A stretch of DNA of 64,000 nt from Marmoricola sp. OAE513. Lineage in GTDB: Bacteria; Actinomycetota; Actinomycetes; Propionibacteriales; Nocardioidaceae. The notes beneath the pieces were generated by a model. That model was not told where the DNA came from, ran no database searches, and was given only the letters and a program-made list of their open reading frames with translations. Each line of letters starts with the position of its first letter. Position 1 is the first letter of the stretch. The stretch lies in assembly GCF_040546585.1 (NCBI RefSeq), contig NZ_JBEPOC010000001.1:2170001-2234000 (forward strand), given 5' to 3'. Below, piece after piece: positions 1 to 8,866 of the stretch. The position numbers and the translations under genes are program-made.

Positions 1-507
1 CACGCCGCTCCACAGCAGGAACCGGCGCCGGTCCATCATCGTGATGCCGGCGACGACGGTGATGTAGGTCCGCACGAACGGCACGAACCGGCCGATGACC
101 AGTGCCTTGTTGCCGTGCTTCTCGAAGAACTCGCTCGTCTGGTCGAAGTACTTCTTCTTCAGGATCTTGCCGTCCCGCTGAGCCAGCGACGGCCCGAGCA
201 ACCGCCCTATCTCGTAGCCGACGACGTTGCCGAGGAACGCGGCGATCGTGAACAGCGCCAGGGCTGCCGGCAGGTCGAGTCCGTGGCCGCCCTCGAAGAT
301 CCGGATCTCGTCGGTCGCGATGAAGATGCCCATCGCGAAGAGCAACGTGTCACCCGGCAGGAACGGGAAGAAGAGGCCGCACTCCACGAAGATGATCAGC
401 AGGCTGAGCCAGAACATCGTCTGCCCGAACTTGTCGAGCAACCAGGTGGGGTCCATCCAGTCCATGCCGAGGATGTGCGGGCTCAGCTGGGCCAGATCGA
501 GGATCAC
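1..507 (-). CDS. DedA family membrane protein (partial, C-terminus off window)
   Basis: This is the N-terminal 169 residues of a DedA/SNARE-associated (VTT domain) integral membrane protein; the gene runs off the left edge. Family members are inner-membrane proteins linked to lipid carrier recycling and membrane homeostasis. Seen here are hydrophobic helices near residues 25-50 and 70-90, the family-type segment FLPGDTLLFAMG, and the later GRFVPFVRTY motif followed by a hydrophobic stretch. The start is uncertain: GTG at 507, or ATG at 465 or 456, all in frame and none with a strong ribosome site. It is divergent from the methyltransferase gene, 67 bp away. Confidence 0.85.
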   Translation of the reverse strand, partial: MILDLAQLSPHILGMDWMDPTWLLDKFGQTMFWLSLLIIFVECGLFFPFLPGDTLLFAMGIFIATDEIRIFEGGHGLDLPAALALFTIAAFLGNVVGYEIGRLLGPSLAQRDGKILKKKYFDQTSEFFEKHGNKALVIGRFVPFVRTYITVVAGITMMDRRRFLLWSGV

Positions 508-561
508 GGGGCTGAGACTATCTGGCTCTACCTGAACGCGGGCTGACCTCCCGGTGACTCG

Positions 562-567
562 TAGGGT
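562..567 (+). promoter_or_regulatory. -10 box TAGGGT of the SpoU methyltransferase gene
   Basis: TAGGGT ends 7 nt before the GTG at 575, so transcription would begin at or next to the start codon (leaderless). A purine-rich GGTGAGG also lies in this gap, so the start is supported either way. Confidence 0.5.
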
Positions 568-574
568 GAGGATC

Positions 575-1267
575 GTGACGGGCAGCGAATTCGACGAGCA
601 GCGGGCGCCGTACGACCCGATGCCGCACGGCCCGGCCGAGGTCGGGGTGGGGCCCTGGGAAGGGCCGCTGCCGGACGGTGCCCAGTACGACCCCGAACTG
701 CTCACGAACGGTGACCGCCGCAACGTGGTCGACCGCTACCGGTACTGGTCGGTGGAGGCGATCGTCGCCGACCTCGACACCCGACGGCACGACTTCCACG
801 TCGCGATCGAGAACTGGCAGCACGACTTCAACATCGGCACGATCGTCCGCTCGGCCAATGCCTTCCTGGCTGCCGAGGTGCACATCGTTGGCAACCGGCG
901 CTGGAACCGGCGCGGTGCCATGGTCACCGACCGCTACCAGCACGTCCACCACCACCCGGACGCGGACGCGCTCGCGGACTACCTGCACGAGCACGCGGGC
1001 GGTCCGGTCCGGCTGCTGGGCATCGACAACCTGCCGGGCTCCTCGCACCTGGAGACCATGGAGCTGCCCCGCCGGGTCTGCTTCCTCTTCGGGCAAGAGG
1101 GCCCGGGTCTTTCCGAAGGTGCCCGCTCGGCCTGCGACGGCACCTTCTCGATCGCCCAGTTCGGATCGACGCGGTCGATCAACGCCTCGGCCGCCGCGGC
1201 GATCGCGATGCACTCGTGGGTGCGCACGTACGCCGATCTCGGCGACGAGTCCGCCTGGAGGGGCTGA
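575..1267 (+). CDS. SpoU/TrmH-family RNA 2'-O-methyltransferase
   Basis: A 230-residue SPOUT-class methyltransferase expected to transfer a methyl group from S-adenosylmethionine to a ribose 2'-OH in tRNA or rRNA. The three family motifs are visible: NIGTIVRSANAF (motif 1), FLFGQEGPGLSEGA (motif 2) and FGSTRSINASAAAAIAM (motif 3), which together form the trefoil-knot SAM site. About 60 residues precede the domain and resemble no RNA-binding domain I can name. Start chosen at GTG 575 from the -10 box and purine-rich site; an in-frame GTG at 554 is the alternative. The exact RNA target cannot be read from sequence. Confidence 0.9.
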   Translation: MTGSEFDEQRAPYDPMPHGPAEVGVGPWEGPLPDGAQYDPELLTNGDRRNVVDRYRYWSVEAIVADLDTRRHDFHVAIENWQHDFNIGTIVRSANAFLAAEVHIVGNRRWNRRGAMVTDRYQHVHHHPDADALADYLHEHAGGPVRLLGIDNLPGSSHLETMELPRRVCFLFGQEGPGLSEGARSACDGTFSIAQFGSTRSINASAAAAIAMHSWVRTYADLGDESAWRG

Positions 1268-1322
1268 GGCCGCGGTCGTCTAGGGTGTGCCTGATCCCGA
1301 CCGTGACCGAGGAGCCTGTCGC

Positions 1323-2354
1323 ATGCCCATCGCAACCCCCGAGAAGTACGCCGAGATGCTCGACACGGCGAAGGCCAAGTCGTTCGCCTTCCCCGCCATC
1401 AACGTCTCGTCGTCGCAGACCCTGAACGCTGCGCTCCAGGGATTCGCGGACGCCGGCAGCGACGGCATCATCCAGGTCTCCACCGGTGGCGCCGAGTACC
1501 TCTCCGGGCCGAGCGTGAAGAACATGGTGACCGGTTCGGTCGCCTTCGCCGCGTACGCCGCGGAGGTCGCGAAGAACTTCCCGATCAACGTCGCGCTGCA
1601 CACCGACCACTGCCCCAAGGACAAGCTCGACGGCTTCGTCCGCCCGCTGCTCGCGATCTCCGCGGAGCGCGTTGCCCGGGGCGAGGCCCCCCTGTTCCAG
1701 TCGCACATGTGGGACGGCTCCGCGGTGCCGATGGAGGAGAACCTCCAGATCGCCCAGGAGTTGCTGGCGCTCAGCGCCGCGGCGAAGATCATCCTCGAGG
1801 TCGAGATCGGCGTCGTCGGCGGCGAGGAGGACGGCGTCGTCGGAGCCATCGACGAGAAGCTCTACACGACCCCCGAGGATGCGCTGGCCACGGCTGCGGC
1901 GCTCGGCGTCGGCGAGAACGGTCGCTACATGACCGCCCTGACGTTCGGCAACGTGCACGGCGTCTACAAGCCCGGCGGCGTCACGCTGCGGCCGGAGATC
2001 CTCAAGGCGGCCCAGGAGGCCGTCGCCGAGAAGCTCGGCCTGCCGGCAGGCTCGAAGCCGTTCGACCTGGTCTTCCACGGCGGCTCCGGCTCCAGCCCGG
2101 AAGAGATCGCCGCGGCCGTCGACTACGGCGTCATCAAGATGAACGTCGACACCGATACCCAGTACGCGTTCACCCGTCCGGCTGCTGCGCACATGTTCAG
2201 CAACTACGACGGCGTCCTCAAGGTCGACGGCGAGGTCGGTAACAAGAAGGCCTACGACCCGCGTGCGTGGGGCAAGGCCGCCGAGGCCGGCATGGCTGCG
2301 CGCGTCGTCGAGGCGTGCGAGAACCTGCGCAGCAACGGCCAGTCGATCGGGTAA
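1323..2354 (+). CDS. fba: Class II fructose-bisphosphate aldolase
   Basis: A 343-residue zinc-dependent aldolase that interconverts fructose 1,6-bisphosphate with dihydroxyacetone phosphate and glyceraldehyde 3-phosphate in glycolysis and gluconeogenesis. Key segments: NVALHTDHCPKD (catalytic Asp and a zinc His), EVEIGVVGGEEDG (metal-site glutamate region), FHGGSGSS (zinc His and phosphate binding) and KMNVDTDTQYAFT. Length is normal for the family. Start ATG 1323 has a GGAG site upstream. A TAGGGT box at 1281-1286 would give a leader of about 30 nt. It is followed by a palindromic repeat that may act as terminator. Confidence 0.97.
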   Translation: MPIATPEKYAEMLDTAKAKSFAFPAINVSSSQTLNAALQGFADAGSDGIIQVSTGGAEYLSGPSVKNMVTGSVAFAAYAAEVAKNFPINVALHTDHCPKDKLDGFVRPLLAISAERVARGEAPLFQSHMWDGSAVPMEENLQIAQELLALSAAAKIILEVEIGVVGGEEDGVVGAIDEKLYTTPEDALATAAALGVGENGRYMTALTFGNVHGVYKPGGVTLRPEILKAAQEAVAEKLGLPAGSKPFDLVFHGGSGSSPEEIAAAVDYGVIKMNVDTDTQYAFTRPAAAHMFSNYDGVLKVDGEVGNKKAYDPRAWGKAAEAGMAARVVEACENLRSNGQSIG

Positions 2355-2360
2355 CCCGCT

Positions 2361-2430
2361 CATCGAGCTTGTCGAGATGGCTCGGCCTCCGCGCTGACGT
2401 CACCACGTCTCGGCAAGCTCGACGACCGGG
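2361..2430. repeat. Inverted pair of the dispersed TCGAGCTTGTCGAGA element; possible bidirectional terminator
   Basis: CATCGAGCTTGTCGAGATG (2361-2379) faces CGTCTCGGCAAGCTCGACG (2406-2424), an inverted pair separated by about 26 bp. It sits between the converging aldolase and exporter genes, where it could fold in either transcript. It is one of at least eight loci with this element in the window. Confidence 0.7.
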
Positions 2431-2439
2431 GACGCCCGC

Positions 2440-3963
2440 CTACTCGGCCGGCGCCGCCGGAACCGGTACGGCGCTGCAGGCGCTCGTGGCTGCCCCGAAG
2501 TGCTTCGGCCGCTCGAACAGCATCACCGCGAGGAAGCCGACGACCAGCACGGCCGGAACGAGCAGCAGCGACTGGCCCATCGCCTCGCTGAACCTGTCGG
2601 CGATCTGCGGCGGCATCTTCTGCACGGCGCCCTCGCCGCCGCCGGCCTGCTCGAGACCCTGGGCGGCGAGGCGCGAGTCGATGAAGAGGGCGATGCCTGC
2701 GGACCCGAGGACGGCGCCGACCTGGCGCAGGGCGTTGTAGACACCCGCGCCTGCTCCGGCGAGCTCCAGCGGCAGGTTGCGGGTGGCGGTCGCGGTCAGC
2801 ACCGCCCACAGGAACGAGCTGCCGAGGCCGACGAAGCCCATCGCCACCAGGATCTGCCACAGCGGGGTGTCGGCCGCGAGGATCAGTGCGGACACCGCCA
2901 TCGCGGCTGTGAGAATGGTGAACCCGGTGCCGGTGAGGATCCGCGGGTGCACCTTGTCCGTGAGCTTGCCGACGACCGGCGCCGCGACGATGGAGACCAC
3001 CGCCATCGGGATCAGCAGCATCCCGGACTCGGTCGGGGAGTAGTGCCGGACGCCCTGGGCCCACAGCATCAGCGGGAAGCCCATGGCGGTGAACCCGAAG
3101 CTGACAGCGGCGATGCCGAGGTTCGCGACGGAGAAGTTCCGGTCGCGGAACAACCGCAGCGGCATCAGCGGCTCCTGGCTGTTCTTCGCCTGCCACCAGA
3201 CGAACGCCGCGATGACGACCAGGCCGGCGATGATCATCCGCCAGACGGTGATCTCGCCGGTGATCGTCGACCAGTCGTACTGGTGCGCCTCCTGGATTCC
3301 GAAGACGAGCAGGAACATGCCGACGCCGCTGAGCACGACGCCGAGCCAGTCGAACCGGTGCTGGTTGGTCGGCAGCTTGGGCACCAGCCGCAGCGCGAGC
3401 ACGAAGGCGGCGATGCCGACGGGGACGTTGATGAAAAAGATCCACTCCCACCCGAAGGCGTCGGTGAGGACACCACCGAGGACCGGGCCGACCAGCGTTG
3501 CGACGCCCGCGGTCGCGCCCCACAGCGCCATCGCCTGACCGCGGCGGTCCATCGGGAAGATGCGCGTGATGATCGCCATCGTCTGCGGCGTCATCATCGA
3601 GGCGCCGAAGCCCTGGAACACTCGCGCGATGATCAGGCCCTCGACCGTCGTGGTCAGTCCGCACCACAGCGAGGCGGCGGTGAAGACGGCCAGACCCGTC
3701 AGGTACAGGTTGCGAGGGCCGAACCGGTCACCGAGCCGACCGGTGATCAGCACCGGGACGGCGTACGCGAGCAGGTAGGCGCTCGTGACCCACACGACCG
3801 CGTTCACCGAGGCGTCCAGGTCCTCGATGATGGCCGGTGTCGCCACCGTGACGATGGTGGTGTCCAGCAGGATCATGAAGAAGCCGATGCACAGCGCGAT
3901 CAGCGCGGGCCACGGGTCCTTGTCGGTCTGGGGGGCCGGGGAAGCGGGCTGGGTCTGGGTCAC
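2440..3963 (-). CDS. DHA2-family MFS multidrug exporter (EmrB/QacA type)
   Basis: A 507-residue proton-coupled drug or toxin exporter of the 14-helix DHA2 class in the cytoplasmic membrane. Typical features: MILLDTTIVTVATPAI in helix 1, the loop-2/3 motif GRLGDRFGPRNLYL, the helix 4 Arg in ARVFQGFGASMM, and the antiporter-like motif GPVLGGVL with FFINVPVG after it. Length matches the family. Start is GTG 3963 (VTQTQPAS). It is divergent from the DUF3151 gene with only 36 bp between starts, so the two promoters must overlap. No adjacent regulator was seen. Substrate unknown. Confidence 0.92.
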   Translation of the reverse strand: MTQTQPASPAPQTDKDPWPALIALCIGFFMILLDTTIVTVATPAIIEDLDASVNAVVWVTSAYLLAYAVPVLITGRLGDRFGPRNLYLTGLAVFTAASLWCGLTTTVEGLIIARVFQGFGASMMTPQTMAIITRIFPMDRRGQAMALWGATAGVATLVGPVLGGVLTDAFGWEWIFFINVPVGIAAFVLALRLVPKLPTNQHRFDWLGVVLSGVGMFLLVFGIQEAHQYDWSTITGEITVWRMIIAGLVVIAAFVWWQAKNSQEPLMPLRLFRDRNFSVANLGIAAVSFGFTAMGFPLMLWAQGVRHYSPTESGMLLIPMAVVSIVAAPVVGKLTDKVHPRILTGTGFTILTAAMAVSALILAADTPLWQILVAMGFVGLGSSFLWAVLTATATRNLPLELAGAGAGVYNALRQVGAVLGSAGIALFIDSRLAAQGLEQAGGGEGAVQKMPPQIADRFSEAMGQSLLLVPAVLVVGFLAVMLFERPKHFGAATSACSAVPVPAAPAE

Positions 3964-3987
3964 GGAACTACTCAACCGCAGACCTGG

Positions 3988-3993
3988 GACAAT
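3988..3993 (+). promoter_or_regulatory. -10 box GACAAT of the DUF3151 gene
   Basis: GACAAT ends 6 nt before ATG 4000, the spacing expected for a leaderless transcript. It fixes the start, since no ribosome site precedes this ATG. Confidence 0.45.
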
Positions 3994-3999
3994 TACTCC

Positions 4000-4425
4000 A
4001 TGACCCCTTCGAATTTCACCGGTGACGACTTGATGGCCGGACCTCCGCCGACGCGCCTCCCGGAGGACCCGGCAGCCGCCGCGATCGCCGCCGGGGACGA
4101 CCCGCGCACGGTGGTCGTCGCACACCCGGAGTCTCCGCTGGCCTGGGCCGTGCTCGCGGAGCAGACGCTGGCCTCGGGCGACGACGTCGTGGCCGGGTAC
4201 GCCTTCGCGCGGGTCGGCTACCACCGCAGCCTCGACCAGCTGCGGCGCAACGGGTGGAAGGGTCACGGCCCCGTGCCGTGGGACCACGTCCCCAACCGCG
4301 GCTTCCTGCGCGCCCTGGCCGCTCTGACCAAGGCGGCCGGTGCGATCGGTGAGACCGCCGAGGAGACCCGGTGCGGCGAATTCTTGCGCGACTCGAGCCG
4401 GGAGGGCTACGACGCGCTGATGTGA
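4000..4425 (+). CDS. DUF3151 family protein
   Basis: A 141-residue soluble protein of a family confined to actinobacteria; its function is not known. Visible traits are a helical, alanine-rich middle (residues about 45-80), the conserved-looking segment RNGWKGHGPVPWDHVPNRGFLRAL, quoted here only by its parts GWKGHGPVPW and PNRGFLRAL, and a C-terminal EETRCGEFLRDSS. Start ATG 4000 is set by the -10 box 6 nt upstream. Its 3' end overlaps the end of the converging lipid kinase gene by 19 bp, so antisense read-through between the two is likely. Confidence 0.88.
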   Translation: MTPSNFTGDDLMAGPPPTRLPEDPAAAAIAAGDDPRTVVVAHPESPLAWAVLAEQTLASGDDVVAGYAFARVGYHRSLDQLRRNGWKGHGPVPWDHVPNRGFLRALAALTKAAGAIGETAEETRCGEFLRDSSREGYDALM

Positions 4426-5315
4426 GGCGGGACCAGCAGCGAGTACGCCGCGTCCTCCACGTGCCACGTCCGTCGCCGCTCGGGTCCGCTGATCTCGCCG
4501 TCCGCACTGATCCAGAAGTCCTCACCGGCGATCGAGATGCGTCCGCCGGTCAGGTGCATGACGTCGTCGCGCTCGTGGTGGCTGCGCCGTACGAGGTCGA
4601 CGGCGTAGCCGAGGCGGGCCAGCGGCTCGGTGGCGAACGAGACGACCACGTCGAGGTTGCCGCTCTCCGGGTCGGCTTCCGGGTTCAGCTCGGTGCCACC
4701 ACCGACGCTGCGTCCGTTGCCGATCGAGACCATCAGCACCTTGCGGTCGACGTCGGCGACGAGCTCACCGTCGACCTCGATCCGGAGGCGCAGGAACGGC
4801 GGGTTGATCGCGGCCATGGCTGCGCCGAGCGGGTACCCGATGAGTCCGAGCCCGTAGGGCCCGAGCCGCTCCTTCCAGGTGGCTCCGTGCTTGCTGGCCA
4901 ACGAGCTGACGCCGGCGTGCACGTTGTTCACGACGATCTCGCCGAGCTCGTCGACGATGAGGTCCATCGGGGTCGGCACGGCCTCGAGCAGCGCAGCGGC
5001 GGCTTCGGCCGGATCGAGTGGGATGCCCACGGTGCGGGCGAAGTCGTTGCCGGTGCCCAGCGGCAGCAGGCCGAGGGTCTTGCCCCGCAGGTCGTTGCGC
5101 CGGTGCAGGGTGCGGATGACCGCGTGCAGGCTGCCGTCCCCGCCGGCGACCACGATCGGCCGCGAGCCGGCGCGGTGCAGGGCACCGTCGAGCTCGCCAG
5201 GGTTGCTCGTCTCGCAGACCTCGACCGATGCCGCGGCACGAAGCACCTCGAGGGCGGTGCCGAGGGCGTCCGCGTTGCCGGCATCGGCATGGGTGATGAG
5301 AAGCAGAGGTTCCAC
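4407..5315 (-). CDS. Diacylglycerol/lipid kinase family protein
   Basis: A 302-residue member of the DAGK catalytic family, which phosphorylates diacylglycerol or related lipids with ATP and feeds phospholipid turnover. The nucleotide-binding motif GGDGS is at residues 58-62 and the second signature GTGNDFART begins at 87. The C-terminal half has the usual beta-sandwich with NPEADPESGNLDVVV. Start GTG 5315 is chosen because TACGGT (5323-5328, minus strand) ends 7 nt upstream. Lipid substrate is not predictable. The last 19 bp overlap the DUF3151 gene tail-to-tail. Confidence 0.9.
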   Translation of the reverse strand: MEPLLLITHADAGNADALGTALEVLRAAASVEVCETSNPGELDGALHRAGSRPIVVAGGDGSLHAVIRTLHRRNDLRGKTLGLLPLGTGNDFARTVGIPLDPAEAAAALLEAVPTPMDLIVDELGEIVVNNVHAGVSSLASKHGATWKERLGPYGLGLIGYPLGAAMAAINPPFLRLRIEVDGELVADVDRKVLMVSIGNGRSVGGGTELNPEADPESGNLDVVVSFATEPLARLGYAVDLVRRSHHERDDVMHLTGGRISIAGEDFWISADGEISGPERRRTWHVEDAAYSLLVPPHISAS

Positions 5316-5370
5316 GTCCGACACCGTAGCGAAGGAGGCTGAACGCCGAATTCTGGTAACGTGACGCCGC

Positions 5371-5402
5371 AAGAGCCCCGTGCTGTTGCGCGACGGGCTC
5401 TT
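5371..5402 (+). other. Hairpin at the 5' end of the purA leader
   Basis: AAGAGCCC (5371-5378) pairs with GGGCTCTT (5395-5402); with one bulged C the stem extends to 10 bp around an 11-nt loop. A TAACGT box at 5357-5362 would start the transcript just before the stem, leaving a purA leader of about 90 nt. There is no clear U-tract, so it may be an mRNA-stabilising stem or a weak attenuator. Confidence 0.45.
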
Positions 5403-5457
5403 CTGCATTCCCGCGGGAGCCCGCCCTCGTTGTGTCGGAACAGGTGGAGGCGAGCAA

Positions 5458-6744
5458 ATGCCCGCGATCGTGGTCCTCGGTGCCCAGTGGGGCGACGAAG
5501 GCAAGGGGAAGGCGACCGACCTTCTCGCGACCAGCCAGCCCATCGACTACGTCGTCCGCACCAGCGGCGGTCACAACGCCGGACACACGATCGTGGTCAA
5601 CGGCGAGAAGTACGCCACCCACCTGCTGCCCAGCGGCATCCTCACGCCCGGTGCGACGTCGGTCATCGCGAACGGCGTGGTCGTCTCGCCCGAGGCGTTG
5701 TTCCGCGAGCTCGACGGGTTGATCGAGCGCGGCGTCGAGGTCGCCCAGCTCGTCGTCAGCTCGAACGCGCACGTGATCGCGTCGTACCACGTGGCCGTGG
5801 ACAAGGTCAGCGAGCGCTTCCTCGGCAAGAACCAGATCGGCACCACCGGCCGCGGCATCGGCCCGGCGTACGGCGACAAGGTGAACCGCGTCGGGATCCG
5901 GGTCGCTGACCTGTTCGACGAGAAGATCCTGCGGCAGAAGGTCGAGGCCGCGCTCGAGGTCCGCAACCAGGTGCTGGCGAAGGTCTACAACCGCCGTGCG
6001 ATCGACGTCGACTCCGTCGTCGAGGAGCTGCTCACCTACACCGATCGGCTCCGCCCTATGGTGGCCGACACCAGCCTGCTGCTGAACAAAGCGCTGGACG
6101 ACGGCAAGACGGTGCTCTTCGAGGGCGCCCAGGCGACCATGCTCGACGTCGACCACGGCACCTACCCGTTCGTGACCTCGAGCAGCCCGATCGCGGGCGG
6201 CGTCTGCACCGGTGCCGGCATCGGCCCGACCCGGATCGACCGCGTCATCGGCGTGATCAAGGCGTACAGCACCCGGGTCGGCTCCGGTCCGTTCCCGACC
6301 GAGCTGTTCGATCAGGACGGTATCGACCTGCAGCGGATCGGCGGTGAGATCGGTGTCTCCACCGGACGCACCCGTCGCTGCGGCTGGTACGACGCCGTGG
6401 TCGCCCGGTACGCGGCGCGTGTCAACGGACTGACCGAGTTCTACCTGACCAAGCTCGACGTGCTCGACACCTGGGAGCGGATCCCGGTCTGCGTCGCGTA
6501 CGACGTCGACGGTGTCCGGCACGACGAGATGCCGATGACGCAGACCGAGTACCACCACGCGACGCCGGTCTACGAGTACTTCGACGGCTGGGGCACCGAC
6601 ATCTCCGGCTGCCGCAGCTTCGAGGAGCTGCCGAAGAACGCGCAGGTCTACGTGAAGGCGCTCGAGGAGATGTCCGGGGCTCCGTTCTGGGCGGTCGGCG
6701 TCGGTCCGGGGCGCGAGCAGACCGTGGTGGTCAACGAGCGCTGA
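5458..6744 (+). CDS. purA: Adenylosuccinate synthetase
   Basis: A 428-residue enzyme that joins IMP and aspartate with GTP hydrolysis to make adenylosuccinate, the first committed step to AMP. Family signatures are all present: WGDEGKGK (GTP-binding P-loop, residues 11-18), [10 protein letters not shown], the GPGREQT-like C-terminal base-binding end ([11 protein letters not shown]), [16 protein letters not shown] and [11 protein letters not shown]. Start ATG 5458 follows GGTGGAGGCGAGCAA, a good ribosome site. A permease gene begins 4 nt after its stop and is probably co-transcribed. PurB, which acts next in the pathway, is at 15.2 kb. Confidence 0.98.
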   Translation: MPAIVVLGAQWGDEGKGKATDLLATSQPIDYVVRTSGGHNAGHTIVVNGEKYATHLLPSGILTPGATSVIANGVVVSPEALFRELDGLIERGVEVAQLVVSSNAHVIASYHVAVDKVSERFLGKNQIGTTGRGIGPAYGDKVNRVGIRVADLFDEKILRQKVEAALEVRNQVLAKVYNRRAIDVDSVVEELLTYTDRLRPMVADTSLLLNKALDDGKTVLFEGAQATMLDVDHGTYPFVTSSSPIAGGVCTGAGIGPTRIDRVIGVIKAYSTRVGSGPFPTELFDQDGIDLQRIGGEIGVSTGRTRRCGWYDAVVARYAARVNGLTEFYLTKLDVLDTWERIPVCVAYDVDGVRHDEMPMTQTEYHHATPVYEYFDGWGTDISGCRSFEELPKNAQVYVKALEEMSGAPFWAVGVGPGREQTVVVNER

Positions 6745-6748
6745 GGTC

Positions 6749-7975
6749 GTGGCCACGACGGAGCTCCAGCGCAAGCTCGGCCTGGGCGACGCCGTCTGGA
6801 TCGGCGTCGGCTCGATGGTCGGCGCCGGAGTGTTCTCCGCGTTCGCCCCGGCCGCGGAGGCCGCTGGATCGGCCGTGCTCATCGGCCTGGTCATCGCCGC
6901 CCTGGTGGCCCTCTGCAATGCCGGTTCGACGGCACGCCTGGCGGTCGCGTTCCCGCGCTCCGGTGGAACCTACCTGTACGGCCGCGAGGTGCTCGGGCCG
7001 TGGTGGGGGTTCGCCGCCGGTTGGGGTTTCGTCATCGGCAAGACCGCGAGCTGTGGCGCGATGGCGCTGACCGTCGCTTCCTACGTCGCGCCCGGGCACG
7101 AACGCCCGGTGGCTGCCGCGCTGGTGGTCGCGGTCACGGCCGTGAACTGCGCCGGGATCACGCGGACGGCGCTCGCCACCCGGGTGATCGTGGCCCTGGT
7201 GCTGCTCGCAATCGCCGTGGTGTGCGCCGCCGCCTGGACCTCCGGCGCCCCGGCCCCCTTCGCCGGCTGGGACGCCCGGCACGGGCTGTACGGCGTCCTC
7301 CAGGCGGGAGGGCTGTTGTTCTTCGCGTTCGCCGGGTACGCCCGGATCGCCACGCTGGGGGAGGAGGTCCGCGACCCCGGCCGGGTCATCCCGCGGGCGG
7401 TCGCTGTCGCGCTGGCCGTCGCCGTCGCGGTGTACGCAGCAGTCGGGCTGACCTGTCTGGGGCTGCTGGGGGCCGACGGGCTCGCCGACTCCGGGGCGCC
7501 GCTCGCGGATGCCGCCCGCGCCGCAGGGACGGACGCGCTGGTGCCGGTCGTCGGCGTCACGGCAGCCCTGGCCGGCACCGGGGCTCTGCTCGCGCTCGGG
7601 GCCGGCATCGGCCGGACGGCACTGGCGATGGCGCGTGAGGGAGACCTGCCCCGGCCGCTCGCCGTGGTCGCCCCGCGCTTCGGCACCCCCGCCCGCGCCG
7701 AGGTCGTGGTCGGCCTGCTGGTCGTCGTCCTGGTCGTGCTCGCCGACCTGCGCGGCGCGATCGGCTTCTCCTCCTTCGGCGTCCTGCTCTACTACCTGGT
7801 TGCGAACATCGCAGCGTTCCGGCTCGACCGGTCGGCACGGGTCCGGACCCGAGCCGTCGGCGGGGCGATCGGGTGCGTCGTGCTCGGCGTGACGCTCCCG
7901 GTCTCCTCGGTCCTGGTCGGCGCGGCAGTCGTCGTGGTCGGCATGCTCTTCCGCGCGGTGGCGATCCGCCCCTAG
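6749..7975 (+). CDS. APC-family amino acid permease
   Basis: A 408-residue cytoplasmic-membrane transporter of the amino acid-polyamine-organocation superfamily. The helix 1 signature GVGSMVGAGVFSAFAP (unwound GxG substrate site) and the conserved FPRSGGTYLY are visible, with about 12 hydrophobic segments. It resembles YhdG/cationic-amino-acid carriers most, but the substrate cannot be read. Start GTG 6749 has GAGG just upstream and lies 4 nt after purA, so it should share the purA transcript. Confidence 0.9.
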   Translation: MATTELQRKLGLGDAVWIGVGSMVGAGVFSAFAPAAEAAGSAVLIGLVIAALVALCNAGSTARLAVAFPRSGGTYLYGREVLGPWWGFAAGWGFVIGKTASCGAMALTVASYVAPGHERPVAAALVVAVTAVNCAGITRTALATRVIVALVLLAIAVVCAAAWTSGAPAPFAGWDARHGLYGVLQAGGLLFFAFAGYARIATLGEEVRDPGRVIPRAVAVALAVAVAVYAAVGLTCLGLLGADGLADSGAPLADAARAAGTDALVPVVGVTAALAGTGALLALGAGIGRTALAMAREGDLPRPLAVVAPRFGTPARAEVVVGLLVVVLVVLADLRGAIGFSSFGVLLYYLVANIAAFRLDRSARVRTRAVGGAIGCVVLGVTLPVSSVLVGAAVVVVGMLFRAVAIRP

Positions 7976-7978
7976 ATT
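7973..7978 (+). promoter_or_regulatory. -10 box TAGATT of the catalase-like gene
   Basis: TAGATT ends 6 nt before ATG 7985 and overlaps the stop codon of the permease gene, giving the catalase-like gene its own leaderless promoter. Confidence 0.5.
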
Positions 7979-7984
7979 GCGGTC

Positions 7985-8866
7985 ATGCTGGATCCAGAGC
8001 GGGCGATCGACCGGATCAACGGAGTCTTCGGAAGCCATCCCGGCCACCGGGCGTTGCACGCGAGAGGTGGCTTCTTCGCGGGGACCTTCGCGGCCTCCCC
8101 GGAGGCAGCGGCGCTCTGCCGTGCCGGTCATCTCCAGGGTGAGCCGGTTCCCGTCCGGGTGCGCTGGTCCAACGGCGGCGGCAACCCCGGTACGCCGGAC
8201 ACCGCGCCCGACGTACGCGGGATGGCGGTCTCGTTCCGCCTCGCCGACGGCACCGCCACCGACCTGCTCGGGCAGACCGCGCCGCGCTTCCCGGTGCGGA
8301 CGCCCGAGGACTTCGTCGCCTTCGTGGAGGCCTCGAGGAACCCGGTGAACCTTCCGCTGTTCCTGCTCAAGCACCGCAGCGCGTTGCCTGCGATGGTCGC
8401 GAACGTGCGAGCCAAGGCGATCGTGCCACCGCGCTCGTACGCCGAGGCGACGTACTACCCGGTGCACGCCTACCGGTGGACCGCTGCGGACGGCGCCGAG
8501 TCGTGGGTGCGGTACCGCCTGGAGCCGCTGCCTGGCACCGCGCCCGACCAGAAGTTCGAGGGATCCGACCGGTTGCGCCAGGAGATCCTCGCGCGACTGG
8601 TGGCCGGACCGGTGACCTACGACCTGCGCGTCACCGTGGCCGCGCCCGGGGACGACCCGCACGACCCGATGTCGGTGTGGAAGGGGGCGCGAGAGCTCAG
8701 CGCCGGCACCCTGACGATCACGGCACCCGACCCGCAGCGCGAGCAGGACGGCGAGGTCGTGGTCTTCGACCCGACGCGCGTGGTCGACGGGATCGGAATC
8801 TCCGACGACCCGATCCTGCGCTACCGGGCGGGGGCCTACTCGGCCTCGGTGTCGCGGCGTACCTAG
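7985..8866 (+). CDS. Catalase-related haem peroxidase (SrpA-like)
   Basis: A 293-residue mini-catalase-fold protein. Such proteins bind haem and act mainly as organic peroxidases rather than true catalases. The distal histidine is in HPGHRALHARG (residues 18-28), the beta-barrel core includes VRGMAVSFRL, and the C-terminal ILRYRAGAYSASVSRR carries the proximal haem-ligand tyrosine region. The large-catalase N- and C-terminal domains are absent, as usual in this subfamily. Its stop overlaps that of the converging phosphoribosyltransferase gene in a shared CTAG. Confidence 0.88.
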   Translation: MLDPERAIDRINGVFGSHPGHRALHARGGFFAGTFAASPEAAALCRAGHLQGEPVPVRVRWSNGGGNPGTPDTAPDVRGMAVSFRLADGTATDLLGQTAPRFPVRTPEDFVAFVEASRNPVNLPLFLLKHRSALPAMVANVRAKAIVPPRSYAEATYYPVHAYRWTAADGAESWVRYRLEPLPGTAPDQKFEGSDRLRQEILARLVAGPVTYDLRVTVAAPGDDPHDPMSVWKGARELSAGTLTITAPDPQREQDGEVVVFDPTRVVDGIGISDDPILRYRAGAYSASVSRRT

